Positions 28,535-37,567 of a stretch of DNA of 64,000 nucleotides are shown one piece after another (the stretch's first letter is position 1; each line of letters begins with the position of its first letter). A program made the position numbers and the translations under genes. The stretch is from Hymenobacter volaticus (lineage in GTDB: Bacteria > Bacteroidota > Bacteroidia > Cytophagales > Hymenobacteraceae), in assembly GCF_022921055.1 (NCBI RefSeq), contig NZ_CP095061.1:2271501-2335500 (forward strand), written 5' to 3'. The notes under the pieces are model-generated. The model was given only the letters and a program-made list of their open reading frames with translations. It was not told where the DNA came from and did not search any database.

Positions 28535-29413
28535 CTACAGGCCGGCATTTTCTGCTACTCGCTCCGCGAAGCCTGCCCAGTCTACGTCTTCCTTTTTCGC
28601 CACAGTTGCTGAAAGCTGATCGAAGATGATGTTGGCGAAGGGCATTGGCACTACGTGCGTGCGGGCCTCATCGAGCACTAAGCGCAGGTCTTTACGAATG
28701 ATAGCGGGCGCAGCGCCTACGGGCTGGTAGTGTCGTTCGGCCACCAACTTGCCGTAACTTTTATAGACGGGCAGGTTGAAGAGGGTAGTCGTAAAGAACT
28801 CGTAAACCTGCTGCCGTTCGAGGCCGCTTTTTTGGGCTAGCGTGAAGGCCTCGGCCATGGCTTGAATGGCGGCGCCAAGCATAAAGTTGCCGCATAGCTT
28901 GATAACGTTGGCGGCCCCAGGATCGGGACCAAAATCTTGAGCACTGCCTTGGCCTAACACCTCAAGCACGGGCCTCAAGGTTTGCTTGGCGCCCTCGTCG
29001 CCCGCCATAACCAGCCAGAGTTTGGCGGCCGCCGCTGCTTCGGGTTTGCCAAACACCGGCGTCGCCACTAAATGCGACCCATGCCGGGCATGCTCTTCCG
29101 CCAGCCGGCGGTTGGTATCAGGAGCAACGGTGCTGCACGACGCATGAATAGCCCCTTGGGCAAGCGCTGGTAAGAACCCATAGGGGCCGGTGCACAAGGC
29201 TTGCAAGGCTGCATCGTCGGTTACCATCGAGAAGGCAATAGCGGCATCTTGTACTGCTTGCGCAGGAGTAGCCGCCACCGTGGCGCCGAGTTTTTCGAGG
29301 GGTGCCGCTTTGCTGGCCGTTCGGTTGTAGACGGTAAGCTCATGGCCGGCGTTCAGCAGGTTAGTGGCCATAGCTTCACCCATATTGCCAAGGCCTAGAA
29401 ATGCAATTTTCAT
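28535..29413 (-). CDS. 3-hydroxyisobutyrate dehydrogenase-family NAD(P)-dependent oxidoreductase
   Basis: A 292-residue beta-hydroxyacid dehydrogenase. The N-terminal Rossmann fold starts FLGLGNMGEAMATNLLNAGH with the NADP-favouring YNRTASKA after it. The substrate segment contains CSTVAPDTNRRLAEE. The catalytic Lys is in NVIKLCGNFML, followed by a helical C-terminal domain. The GLYR1/YfjR-like form reduces small aldehydes or hydroxyacids (for example glyoxylate or succinic semialdehyde); the true substrate is unknown. Monocistronic by its position. Intact. Confidence 0.88.
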   Translation of the reverse strand: MKIAFLGLGNMGEAMATNLLNAGHELTVYNRTASKAAPLEKLGATVAATPAQAVQDAAIAFSMVTDDAALQALCTGPYGFLPALAQGAIHASCSTVAPDTNRRLAEEHARHGSHLVATPVFGKPEAAAAAKLWLVMAGDEGAKQTLRPVLEVLGQGSAQDFGPDPGAANVIKLCGNFMLGAAIQAMAEAFTLAQKSGLERQQVYEFFTTTLFNLPVYKSYGKLVAERHYQPVGAAPAIIRKDLRLVLDEARTHVVPMPFANIIFDQLSATVAKKEDVDWAGFAERVAENAGL

Positions 29414-29526
29414 GAATTGAGGTTGTGATATTGAGATGGTGTGCGTTTGACGCTCCGCTTTTCCTAGTTATGCAAAGTGTGCACTGGTCTGTGCACACAG
29501 CGTGTCAAACTCATTACTTCACAACC

Positions 29527-30453
29527 TCACCGGCGGTTATCATCAGCTTCGAGCATGCTCACGTAGCTGTCGTAGCGGGGGAGGGCTATCTTGCCTTTGT
29601 CTACGGCTTCGCGCACGGCGCAACCTGGTTCGTGGGTGTGCTGGCAATTGTGGTAGCGGCATTGATTGAGCAAGGCGCGCATCTCGGGGAAAAAGTGCGC
29701 TAGTTCGCCTGCTTTCACATCAACTAAGCCTAGCTCCTTGATGCCAGGCGTATCAATAATGAAGGTGCCGGGTCGCACTTCCAGCATCTCGGCAAATGTG
29801 GTGGTATGCACACCCTTGTCGGAAAACTCGCTGATTTCAGCGGTTTTGATGTCGAGGTCAGGCACCAGGGTATTGATGAGCGTGCTTTTACCGACTCCCG
29901 AGTGGCCAGAAAGCAGGGTAGTACGGCCTTCCAGCAGTTCATCGATAGCCGCTATTCCCTCACCCGTATGGGCCGAGCAACGAAGTCCAGGGTAGCCTAT
30001 CCGCTGATACATCTCCTGAATTTGCCCTTGATAGTCGTTCAGGTCGTCGTCGTAGAGGTCGGTTTTATTGAAAATCAGCGTTACCGGGATGCTGTATGCC
30101 TCGGCCGTCACCAGGAACCGGTCGATAAAGCCAAACGACGTAGCAGGAGAGGCCAGCGTCACTACTAGCATCGCCAAGTCGAGGTTGGCGGCTACAATGT
30201 GCGCGTGCTCGGTTTTGTGCACCGAGCGGCGGATAATGTAGTTGCGGCGCGGTTCGATGTGGTGAATCACACCCGCGCCTTCCGTTTGTTCTTCCACCGT
30301 AAATTCCACTTGGTCGCCTACGGCCAGCGGATTGCTCACCTTCAAGCCTTTCATCTTAAACTTGCCCCGCAGCCGGCACCGGTGCAACTGCCCCGAGCCA
30401 ATCTCGCGCACCACGTACCACGAGCCAGTAGATTTAACAATGGTTCCGGTCAT
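29527..30453 (-). CDS. rsgA: Ribosome small-subunit GTPase RsgA
   Basis: A 308-residue circularly permuted GTPase that helps 30S maturation. The order is an N-terminal OB fold, G4 (FNKTDLYDDD), G1 (GHSGVGKST), G3 (DTPGIKELG), then a zinc-finger helix domain with CRYHNCQHTHEPGC. All motifs are complete and the length is normal. It is followed in the same direction, further along the minus strand, by the oxidoreductase gene. Housekeeping gene. Confidence 0.96.
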   Translation of the reverse strand: MTGTIVKSTGSWYVVREIGSGQLHRCRLRGKFKMKGLKVSNPLAVGDQVEFTVEEQTEGAGVIHHIEPRRNYIIRRSVHKTEHAHIVAANLDLAMLVVTLASPATSFGFIDRFLVTAEAYSIPVTLIFNKTDLYDDDLNDYQGQIQEMYQRIGYPGLRCSAHTGEGIAAIDELLEGRTTLLSGHSGVGKSTLINTLVPDLDIKTAEISEFSDKGVHTTTFAEMLEVRPGTFIIDTPGIKELGLVDVKAGELAHFFPEMRALLNQCRYHNCQHTHEPGCAVREAVDKGKIALPRYDSYVSMLEADDNRR

Positions 30454-30566
30454 ACTAGAGTAACTGAGTAAGGGTATAACTAAGTGAAGAGTAACCTGCT
30501 ATGGAGGTGCCTGAGGAAGTTGTTCGAGACGGATAGTTCCCAAACAGTTCGCTCAGACGTGTTCAG

Positions 30567-31820
30567 CTACTCCGTCACTCCTTGCACAGCAAGCCACTGC
30601 ATGATCTTGCTGGTAGCGCCGCTGTGGTCGTGTACGTAATCCAAACTCAGGTCTTGTACGGTAAGGCGTAATGCTTCGCGGTGAAAAAGTGGGGCAAATG
30701 CTTTCAGTAACTCCTCGGCGGAAGTAACTGGAAACGCGCAACCGAGCGCCACCAAGTCCTGCGCCTCCTGAAACTTGTGGTACGTAGGGCCAAAAAACAG
30801 CGGCAAACCAAATGCCGCCGCCTCCAGCGTATTGTGTAATCCCTTGCCGAAAGCCCCACCGATATACGCGTAGTGGCCGAACCGGTACAACTGATTCAAT
30901 AGTCCTACGTTGTCGATGAGCAGTACCCGAGCTGCGGTAACAGTGTCCTTGTCAGTGCGAGAGTAACGCACTACCCTGCCCGGTAGCACTTCCTCCACCA
31001 ACCGCAGATTAGTTTCGCTGATTTCGTGGGGTGCCACAATGAAACGCATCTTTTCCTGGTATTGCCGGAGCAACGGCGTCAGCGCTGGCAAATCTTCGGG
31101 CCATGAGCTACCGATGATGAACACCGGCACCCAATCGTTGACGAAAGCATCTAGGAGTGGCAAATCCCGCGGTGGGGCGGCGGCCGTGCGCACCACGGTA
31201 TCAAAACGCGTATCGCCGGCTACGCCGGCCTGCGGTACTCCTATGGTGCGCAGCATTTCCACCGAAGCTTGGTTCTGGGTGAAGATATGAGTGAAATTGC
31301 GCAGCATCTGCCGGTGGAAACTACCCCAAGGCCGAAAATATATCTGCTTAGGCCAGAAAATGGCCGATACGCAAATAGTAGGTACGTGCTGTCGCTTGAG
31401 TTCTGTTAAGAAGTAGTGCCAAAATTCGTACTTCACGAAAACAGCTAACCGGGGCCGCACCGCCGCCATAAACAAGCGGGCATTGTCGGCCGTGTCTAGA
31501 GGGAGGTAGAACACATAGGCCGCTCCCGGCCAGTTTTTGCGCACTTCGTAGCCCGAAGCCGAGAAGAAAGTCAGGACTATTTTGTGGCTCGGATACTGCT
31601 GCGCGTACGCCTCCATCAAGGGCCGGCCCTGCTCAAATTCACCGAGTGAGGCGCAGTGAAACCAAGCCAGCGGAGCCGTCTCGGCTTGTAAAGCCTGTTG
31701 AATGCGCGGCAGCAAATTGCGCTGCCCTTGTACCCACCGCGCCGCCTTCGGCACAAAGGGCGAGACCAGCCGCAGTAGCAGCGCATACAGGTGTAAGGAA
31801 ACTATATACAGGAAATGCAA
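30567..31820 (-). CDS. waaA: 3-deoxy-D-manno-octulosonic acid (Kdo) transferase
   Basis: A 417-residue GT30 enzyme of the inner membrane's inner face that adds Kdo to lipid A precursor. It has an N-terminal membrane helix and the GT-B fold. Characteristic segments include WFHCASLGEFEQGRP (with the conserved Glu of the active site), TFFSASGYEVRKNW, GSSWPEDLPAL and GGAFGKGLHNTLEAAAFGLP near the C-terminal donor site. Length and order are standard. It shows that the organism makes Kdo-containing lipopolysaccharide. Confidence 0.95.
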   Translation of the reverse strand: MHFLYIVSLHLYALLLRLVSPFVPKAARWVQGQRNLLPRIQQALQAETAPLAWFHCASLGEFEQGRPLMEAYAQQYPSHKIVLTFFSASGYEVRKNWPGAAYVFYLPLDTADNARLFMAAVRPRLAVFVKYEFWHYFLTELKRQHVPTICVSAIFWPKQIYFRPWGSFHRQMLRNFTHIFTQNQASVEMLRTIGVPQAGVAGDTRFDTVVRTAAAPPRDLPLLDAFVNDWVPVFIIGSSWPEDLPALTPLLRQYQEKMRFIVAPHEISETNLRLVEEVLPGRVVRYSRTDKDTVTAARVLLIDNVGLLNQLYRFGHYAYIGGAFGKGLHNTLEAAAFGLPLFFGPTYHKFQEAQDLVALGCAFPVTSAEELLKAFAPLFHREALRLTVQDLSLDYVHDHSGATSKIMQWLAVQGVTE

Positions 31821-31927
31821 AAGAAGTTGTAGTTGCTAGGTGTAAGCTTCTGATTCCAGCCAGCAAGACATTGCGTAAGCTCAGCAACCAGAAAGCCGCG
31901 CAAAAGTACAGCTAACAACCACTAATC

Positions 31928-31969
31928 GGTTTCTGACGGTCAATTGCTAGTAGCTGACCGTCAGAAACC
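31928..31969. terminator. Hairpin between peroxiredoxin and Kdo-transferase genes
   Basis: The stem GGTTTCTGACGGTCA/TGACCGTCAGAAACC, perfect over 15 bases, lies 17 bases after the peroxiredoxin stop. The downstream T-run is weak, so factor-dependent or partial termination is possible. Confidence 0.5.
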
Positions 31970-31985
31970 AACTAAGAATCAACGC

Positions 31986-32617
31986 TTAATGAGGTTTGCC
32001 CAGAAACTTGGCTAGGCCTTCACGGGTAGGAGGTAAGGCCTGTTCGCCGGGTTTCCAACCCGCGGGGCACACCTCGCCTTTCGTCTCGAAATGCTGCAGG
32101 GCGTCCACCATGCGCAGCGCTTCTTCTACGTTCCGGCCCAGCGGCCCATCATTCACTACCTGATGCCGGACAATACCGTCTCGGTCAATTAAAAACAGGC
32201 CCCGGTACGCCAGCGGAATTCCGACAAATACCATCTCGCCGGACTCGTTGTAGTCATAGCGGCCCCGAGTACATCGTAGTTGGCCGAAATAGTTTTGCTG
32301 GCATCGGCTACCAGAGGATACGTAATACCCATGATGCCTCCTTCTTCGCGTGGGGTTTGCAGCCAGGCTAAGTGCGTGTAGCGCGTGTCAGTAGAGCAGC
32401 CCACAATGGCTACTCCTCTCGCCTCGAATTCAGTTAAATGTTCTTGGAAGGCAAGAATTTCGGTGGGGCAAACAAACGCGAAATCAGCCGAATAAAAGAA
32501 AAAGATGACGTGCTTTTTGCCCAAATAACGGTCGAGCGAGAAATCTTCCTCGAACTCGCCGTTGATAACGGCGGGAGCTTTAAAAGAGGGAGCACGCTTG
32601 CCTACAAGAACTGCCAT
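31986..32617 (-). CDS. 2-Cys peroxiredoxin, AhpC/Prx1 type (one frameshift)
   Basis: The repaired protein has 210 residues and reduces hydrogen peroxide and organic peroxides. The peroxidatic Cys50 is in FVCPTE and the resolving Cys in GEVCPAGW, as in typical 2-Cys enzymes. The N-terminal frame continues to 32189 but loses family sequence after NYDVLG. Adding one base in the run at 32263-32266 (CCCC on the plus strand) gives NYDVLGGRYDYNESGEMVFV, joining the C-terminal frame ending at 31986. A sequencing deletion is likely, since both halves are otherwise perfect. Confidence 0.9.
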
Positions 32618-32823
32618 GTTTCTAAAAATTTAAATGGTTGAGGTGAGAGAGTGAGGATGGCAAGAGAGCAGATAGCTATTGTGTAAGTGAGCGGTGAGGA
32701 GCAGGGTCAAATCATTAGATACGAATGCCCCGCTGTCCACCACAAACTATCTGCATCAAGTTCCCTGCTATACGGCACTCAACAAAAGAGTTGGCCCCAA
32801 CCACAACCCTCTTTACTCTTCAG

Positions 32824-34109
32824 CTATGCATTGCTGCGGCACACGAACTGAAAGGTCTGGCGGGTGCGCTGTTCCAAGAGCAGCTCTCGGCCAGTGGTAA
32901 GGCGCTGCAAACTAGCCGCATCGTAGTTCTTGATGGTGTACAGTTCCAGGTCGGTGTTGTAGTGAATCGTGAACTGCTCGCGCAACGCAGTCAGTAGCTT
33001 GTCGAGCCGGTAGGCGGAAAAGTCGGTGCAGACAGAAAAGCTGATGGCCGAGTTCTGCATCAGGTTGATTTTCAGCCGGACCTGCGCCAGCGCCCCAAAA
33101 ATCACCTCCAGGTTTTCCTCGGAAATAAAGGTGAGGTCCTTGGACTCGAAAGAAATCAGACACTGGTTGATTTTACGAATGAAAGCCGGCACCAGCAGTC
33201 CATGGCGGCAGTCATGAATCTTGGTGCCCTCGGCCGTAGAATCCACAAACGACTTGACGTAGAGCGGAATCTGACGCACGGCTAATGGCTTGATGGTTTT
33301 GGGGTGAATAACCGAAGCCCCGTAGTACGCCATTTCAATGGTTTCCTGATAGCTGATTTCCGGGTAGCGCACCGTAACCTCGAAAATCTTAGGGTCGGCG
33401 TTTAGCAGCCCGGCCACGTCTTTCCAAATAGTTACGGATTCAGCTCCGAGACAATAAGCGAAGATAGCCGCGGTATAATCAGAGCCTTCCCGTCCAAGGG
33501 TGGTGGTGTGACCGCTGGCCGTGCCCCCAGAAACCCCTGCGTCACGACGGGCCCGTGAGCTAGTAGCGGAGGCACTGCCGTTGTTAGGTTGCGCTCCGTA
33601 GTAGGCCAGTCTACGCGGCCTTCCCGCCACGCGTGGTCGGTGCGCAGCAGAGTGCGGCAGTCCAGCCACTGCGCCCCGAGCGCGCTGGCCACAATTCGAG
33701 TGGCTAGCAATTCCCCAAAACTTACCACTTGGTCGTACTGCTTATCGAATTCACCGGCAGTAAGGGTCGCTAGTCGGTCGCCAAGCTGCTCTAGTAGGTG
33801 TTCTAGACTTGGGGCGGTGCTGGCAGCGGGCGTTATGTCACCGGTGGAATCGGATAGCAGTTCTTGCGCAACTGAGCGGTGAAAATCAGTGAGCTGCGTT
33901 AGCGGGGCAGCGTAATCTCGGCCGGCGTAGGCGAGTTGGAAAATATCCTCTAGCGCATTGGTGGTCTTGCCCATTGCCGACACCACGATCAACAATGGCC
34001 CGTTGGCTCCGTGTTGGCTGACTATGCTGCGAAGGTTGGTGATGGCAGCGGCATCTTTCACCGAAGCGCCACCGAACTTGTAAATTTTAAGGGATTGGGA
34101 GTGCTGCAT
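32824..34109 (-). CDS. lysC: Aspartate kinase (one frameshift)
   Basis: The repaired protein has 428 residues. It phosphorylates aspartate, the first step to lysine, threonine, methionine and diaminopimelate. The N-terminal kinase domain begins IYKFGGASVKD and contains GEFDKQYDQVVSFGELLATR. The nucleotide-binding TLGREGSDYTAAI follows the break. The C-terminus carries ACT-like regulatory domains. The break is at C5 on the plus strand (33524-33528). One extra base restores VTQGFLGGTASGHTTTLG, the family sequence. Given its essential role, the frameshift is most likely a sequencing error. Confidence 0.92.
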
Positions 34110-34114
34110 GGCGC

Positions 34115-34122
34115 CAAATGTA
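34115..34122 (-). promoter_or_regulatory. -7 promoter-like element (TACATTTG) before the aspartate kinase gene
   Basis: TAnnTTTG match on the minus strand only 6 bases before the ATG. If used, the message would be almost leaderless, so it may equally be chance. Confidence 0.25.
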
Positions 34123-34230
34123 GGAAATGGCGCTTTGTTGAGTTGCTCGATATGCGGATGTACATCCCAAGTTTGGTCTGCAAGTCGCCGTTTTAGCGAA
34201 ATTTCGCTTTCCCAAGCCCGAAAAAGGGTT

Positions 34231-34238
34231 TAATTTTG
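34231..34238 (+). promoter_or_regulatory. -7 promoter element (TAATTTTG) before fbp
   Basis: Matches TAnnTTTG and ends 35 bases before the fbp ATG, leaving a leader of about 30 bases. No strong -33 TTG. Confidence 0.4.
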
Positions 34239-34273
34239 AGCACACCCCGACCTTACATCTTCCTACATCCTAT

Positions 34274-35296
34274 ATGAACCAACACGACAAGCTGGCGCTG
34301 CCCGTTGGCACCACCCTGGACCGCTTTATCATGCGTAAGCAGGAGGACTTTCCCTACGCAACCGGAGAACTTTCTCAATTGCTTCGTGATATTGCCTTGG
34401 CCGCCAAAATCGTGAACCGCGAAATCAACCGTTCTGGCCTCATTGACATTGCCGGGGCCTATGGCAACCGCAACGTGCAAGGTGAAGACCAGCAAAAGCT
34501 TGATGTTATTGCCAACATCCGTTTCATTCGGGCGCTGCGCAATGGGGGCGAGGTGTGTACGGTTATCAGCGAGGAAGACGAAGAAGTTATTCAGACCGGC
34601 AATGTACAAGGCAAATACATCGTGGCCATTGACCCACTCGATGGCTCCTCCAACATCGACGTAAACGTGAGTATTGGTACCATCTTCAGCATCTATCGTC
34701 GTGTGTCGCCAACCGGTACGGAAGGTACTATGGCGGACTGCTTGCAAACGGGTACCAACCAAGTAGCAGCGGGCTATGTCATTTATGGCTCCAGTACCAT
34801 GATGGTATATACCACTGGCAACGGCGTAAACGGCTTCACCTACGAGCCTTCATTGGGCGAATTTTTCCTCTCGCATCCCCAGATTATTACCCCCAAAACG
34901 GGTACGGTGTACTCCGTAAATGAAGGCAGTTCCTCGTCCTTCTCGCCAGGCGTAGCGGCTTTCGTTGAGCAGTGCAAGCAAGACGGCTTTTCGGCCCGCT
35001 ACATCGGTTCCTTAGTAGCTGACTTCCACCGTAACTTACTTAAAGGCGGCATCTATATCTATCCGCCCACAAGTAAGTCGCCCGACGGGAAACTGCGCCT
35101 TATGTATGAGTGTAACCCCCTGGCTTTCATAGTAGAACAAGCCGGCGGCAAATCCAGCAACGGCCAGATGCGTACCATGGAAATCCGGCCCCAGGACATG
35201 CACGCCCGTTGCCCCCTATTTATTGGCTCGAAAGAACTTGTAGAGCAAGCCGAAACATTCTTGGCGCAAGAGCGACAGACGCAGCAAGTCAGCTAG
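34274..35296 (+). CDS. fbp: Class I fructose-1,6-bisphosphatase
   Basis: A 340-residue enzyme that hydrolyses fructose-1,6-bisphosphate to fructose-6-phosphate in gluconeogenesis. The metal and phosphate site is clear: SEEDEEVI, then [19 protein letters not shown]. The substrate loop [20 protein letters not shown] is typical of class I. The C-terminus [16 protein letters not shown] is also standard. The gene ends just before a strong bidirectional terminator shared with the DUF5606 gene. Intact. Confidence 0.96.
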   Translation: MNQHDKLALPVGTTLDRFIMRKQEDFPYATGELSQLLRDIALAAKIVNREINRSGLIDIAGAYGNRNVQGEDQQKLDVIANIRFIRALRNGGEVCTVISEEDEEVIQTGNVQGKYIVAIDPLDGSSNIDVNVSIGTIFSIYRRVSPTGTEGTMADCLQTGTNQVAAGYVIYGSSTMMVYTTGNGVNGFTYEPSLGEFFLSHPQIITPKTGTVYSVNEGSSSSFSPGVAAFVEQCKQDGFSARYIGSLVADFHRNLLKGGIYIYPPTSKSPDGKLRLMYECNPLAFIVEQAGGKSSNGQMRTMEIRPQDMHARCPLFIGSKELVEQAETFLAQERQTQQVS

Positions 35297-35327
35297 AAGA
35301 TAATGGATTGCATCAAAAAAGCCCGCC

Positions 35328-35357
35328 GGAGCAATCTGGCGGGCTTTTTTGATGCAA
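35328..35357. terminator. Bidirectional terminator between fbp and the DUF5606 gene (core within a longer stem)
   Basis: TTGCATCAAAAAAGCCCGCC pairs with its inverse (GGCGGGCTTTTTTGATGCAA) around a short loop, with A and T runs on both sides. It serves both convergent genes. Confidence 0.9.
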
Positions 35358-35375
35358 TAAGAAAGAAACTATTGG

Positions 35376-35915
35376 CTACTCGTTTGAAGTAGCCTCGTCC
35401 GTCTTTTTCTTGGCTTTCGGCTTCTTAACCTGGCTCTCTTCGGCGGGAGCAGTATCAGCGGCTACGGTCGCAGCTTCGGGCTCTTCAGCAGTAGTAGGTT
35501 CTACTGTTTCAGTGGCTGGCGCTTGGTACTCCAAAGTGCTGCTCACGGCCTGATACCACTGCACCAACTTCTTGATGTCCGACATATACACCCGGTCCCG
35601 GTCGTAATCGGGAATGATTTCGCCCATGAAGGCCGTAAGGTCCCGGTCGTCGGATTTGTTGTTGACCGTTAGCGCAGTGCCGTATTTCTGATGAATCCGG
35701 TCGAAAACTTCTGTCAGGGGCACGGTTTGGTCGTAATCCTGCGTGTAAATGGAAATTTCCTGAAGCAACGATACTTTGTTGCGGGCGGAGGCCACTGAAC
35801 GGGCGGCACGCGCATCCAGGCTTTCAATAATAACCCCGGCGCGGGTAGGCTTCACGAGGCGGTACAGACCGGGCATTCCGCTAATGGCGGCAATCTCCTT
35901 GAGGTCGTAGGGCAT
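35376..35915 (-). CDS. DUF5606-domain protein
   Basis: A 179-residue protein. The first ~130 residues match the Bacteroidota family DUF5606: MPYDLKEIAAISGMPGLYRL, VIIESLDARAARSVASARNK and ISIYTQDYDQTVPLTEVFDR. The last ~50 residues are a low-complexity Glu/Ala/Thr tail ending in lysine-rich PKAKKKTDE. Function is unknown; the protein looks cytoplasmic. A TAACTTTG element lies just upstream. Confidence 0.9.
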   Translation of the reverse strand: MPYDLKEIAAISGMPGLYRLVKPTRAGVIIESLDARAARSVASARNKVSLLQEISIYTQDYDQTVPLTEVFDRIHQKYGTALTVNNKSDDRDLTAFMGEIIPDYDRDRVYMSDIKKLVQWYQAVSSTLEYQAPATETVEPTTAEEPEAATVAADTAPAEESQVKKPKAKKKTDEATSNE

Positions 35916-35941
35916 AAGTACAGTACGGTTGTTGGAAAAGG

Positions 35942-35949
35942 CAAAGTTA
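35942..35949 (-). promoter_or_regulatory. -7 promoter element (TAACTTTG) before the DUF5606 gene
   Basis: TAnnTTTG match on the minus strand, 26 bases before the ATG. It overlaps the last bases of the upstream TonB-type gene, suggesting an independent start inside a short gap. Confidence 0.4.
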
Positions 35950-36414
35950 CTCAGTAGCGGCGGCTTGACCCGGCGCCGACAATTTAAACACGATAGGCAA
36001 GCTGGTTAGGATGGCGTAGTCAGGCTTCTTGAACTGAAGCAACCGAACCACTCGCAGGGCTTCTTCGCCGCAGCCGCCACCAATGCCTTTTACCAGCTTT
36101 ACGCCTTCTAGGGTACCACTGGTCGTGAGCGTGAAGCTTACCACGCAAGTGCCTTGAATGCGGTTACGCTTGGCCAGGATGGGGTATTTCTTTTCTTTCT
36201 CAATGAAGGCGTACATGGCATCCTGCCCACCCTCGTAGTACTCAGCAACCGGAATAGACTTATTGATGCCACCAGCCTGATGTTGTGGTGCAGCCGCGGC
36301 GGCAGGTGCTGTTTCCGGAGCGGGAGCAGCGGATTTGGGCTTAGTAGTTTGCGCAAAAACTGAAGCAGAGCCAACAAATAGACTCAGCGTTAGCGCAAAA
36401 GTGAGTTTTTTCAT
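35947..36414 (-). CDS. TonB C-terminal-domain protein (energy-transducer-like)
   Basis: A 155-residue exported protein: signal peptide (about residues 1-21, ending VFAQ), a Pro/Ala-rich linker, and a TonB C-terminal fold. The fold reads EKKYPILAKRNRIQGTCVVS, then VKLVKGIGGGCGEEALRVVR and KPDYAILTSLPIVFKL. There is no N-terminal membrane anchor beyond the signal, so it is not a classical TonB. It may be a periplasmic TonB-like protein of the kind common in Bacteroidota. The ATG at 36414 begins the signal peptide; an in-frame ATG is also at 36429. Confidence 0.82.
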   Translation of the reverse strand: MKKLTFALTLSLFVGSASVFAQTTKPKSAAPAPETAPAAAAAPQHQAGGINKSIPVAEYYEGGQDAMYAFIEKEKKYPILAKRNRIQGTCVVSFTLTTSGTLEGVKLVKGIGGGCGEEALRVVRLLQFKKPDYAILTSLPIVFKLSAPGQAAATE

Positions 36415-36491
36415 GAGTGGTGGAATCAAGGAAGATAGATTGGAAAACCAGGCGACAATGCGCCCGCGGTCATGGCAATTTCAGGGCCAAT

Positions 36492-37109
36492 TTATGCATT
36501 GTGCTGTGCTTCGGCCAGCTGCCGATTTACATTCTCAATGAAAGCCAACAGTTCTTCACGACCCGTTTTTTCTTCTGCTGACGTGATAAAATGTTGTGGC
36601 ACCTCATCCCAATTCTCTGACATTTTTTTCATGTAGTCGGATACTTGGAGTTGCGTACGGCTATTCGATTGTTTGTCGGCTTTTGTAAATACCATCACAA
36701 AAGGAATTCCTTCTGTGCCGAGCATTTCCATAAATTCTAAGTCAACAGTTTGCGCTGGATGGCGCGAGTCAATTAAAACGAACACGCAAGCTAAGTTGAG
36801 CCGCTGCCGCAAATAAAAATTAATCATGCGGGTCCACGCCACTCGATTTACTTTACTGGTTTTTGCGTAACCATAGCCCGGTAAATCAACCAAATACCAT
36901 TGTTTATTGATAAGGAAATGGTTGATTAGCTGCGTTTTGCCTGGCAGGGAAGATGTTTTTGCCAAACCCCGCCGTTCGGTCAGCATATTGATAAGCGACG
37001 ATTTGCCTACGTTAGACCGCCCGATAAACGCATATTCGGGGAGAGTGGGCGCCGGGCACTGATCAACCCGCGTATTACTCATCAAAAATTCAGCTTCACG
37101 AATTTGCAT
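36492..37109 (-). CDS. engB: YihA/EngB-type ribosome-biogenesis GTPase
   Basis: A 205-residue GTPase needed for 50S assembly. G1 is GRSNVGKSSLIN, followed by the family's LPGKTQLINHF switch, G3 is DLPGYGYAK and G4 is FTKADK. The N-terminal EAEFLMSNTRVDQCP and the C-terminal tail are standard. A TACCTTTG element sits 25 bases before the ATG. Intact housekeeping gene. Confidence 0.96.
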   Translation of the reverse strand: MQIREAEFLMSNTRVDQCPAPTLPEYAFIGRSNVGKSSLINMLTERRGLAKTSSLPGKTQLINHFLINKQWYLVDLPGYGYAKTSKVNRVAWTRMINFYLRQRLNLACVFVLIDSRHPAQTVDLEFMEMLGTEGIPFVMVFTKADKQSNSRTQLQVSDYMKKMSENWDEVPQHFITSAEEKTGREELLAFIENVNRQLAEAQHNA

Positions 37110-37133
37110 GGAACAACTAAACTAGTTTACGTA

Positions 37134-37141
37134 CAAAGGTA
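37134..37141 (-). promoter_or_regulatory. -7 promoter element (TACCTTTG) before engB
   Basis: TAnnTTTG match on the minus strand, giving a leader of about 18 bases. Confidence 0.4.
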
Positions 37142-37335
37142 GGAGGTAAGAATGCAAAAGATCGGGAATATAAATTTTCAGCTAGAACCATTGCAATATC
37201 TGAAGCCCGTCTATATTTGCGCGTTACCTAGTATTCGTAATTGTAAATAGGCTAGGCACCTATGTCCGCATAAATCTAAATTTTTATATACTCGTGTGGT
37301 AGTTGGATAAGATTAAGGCCGCATTATAAAATTTC

Positions 37336-37343
37336 TATCTTTG
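37336..37343 (+). promoter_or_regulatory. -7 promoter element (TATCTTTG) before the PorE-like gene
   Basis: Matches TAnnTTTG 225 bases before the ATG, implying a long leader of about 215 bases. A TATATTTG at about 37212 is a further match upstream. The rest of the 458-base gap (37110-37567) holds no gene. Confidence 0.4.
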
Positions 37344-37567
37344 CGCGCAAATTGCTTCTTACCGCGCAAACAACCAAAACGCATTAATCTCTTAAAAGAG
37401 TTCTTTTTAGAGCTTTGCATGGCGAAAATTAGCATTCTACATTAACCCTTAGTAGGGTTTTCAGTATAACGAGGCAACTCATTTTAAACCGGCCTGGCCA
37501 CTATTTGCGCCCGCAGTTTTCTCTCCAAACTCCTCCGCATCTCCTTATTCTTCAAACCCCTCCAACA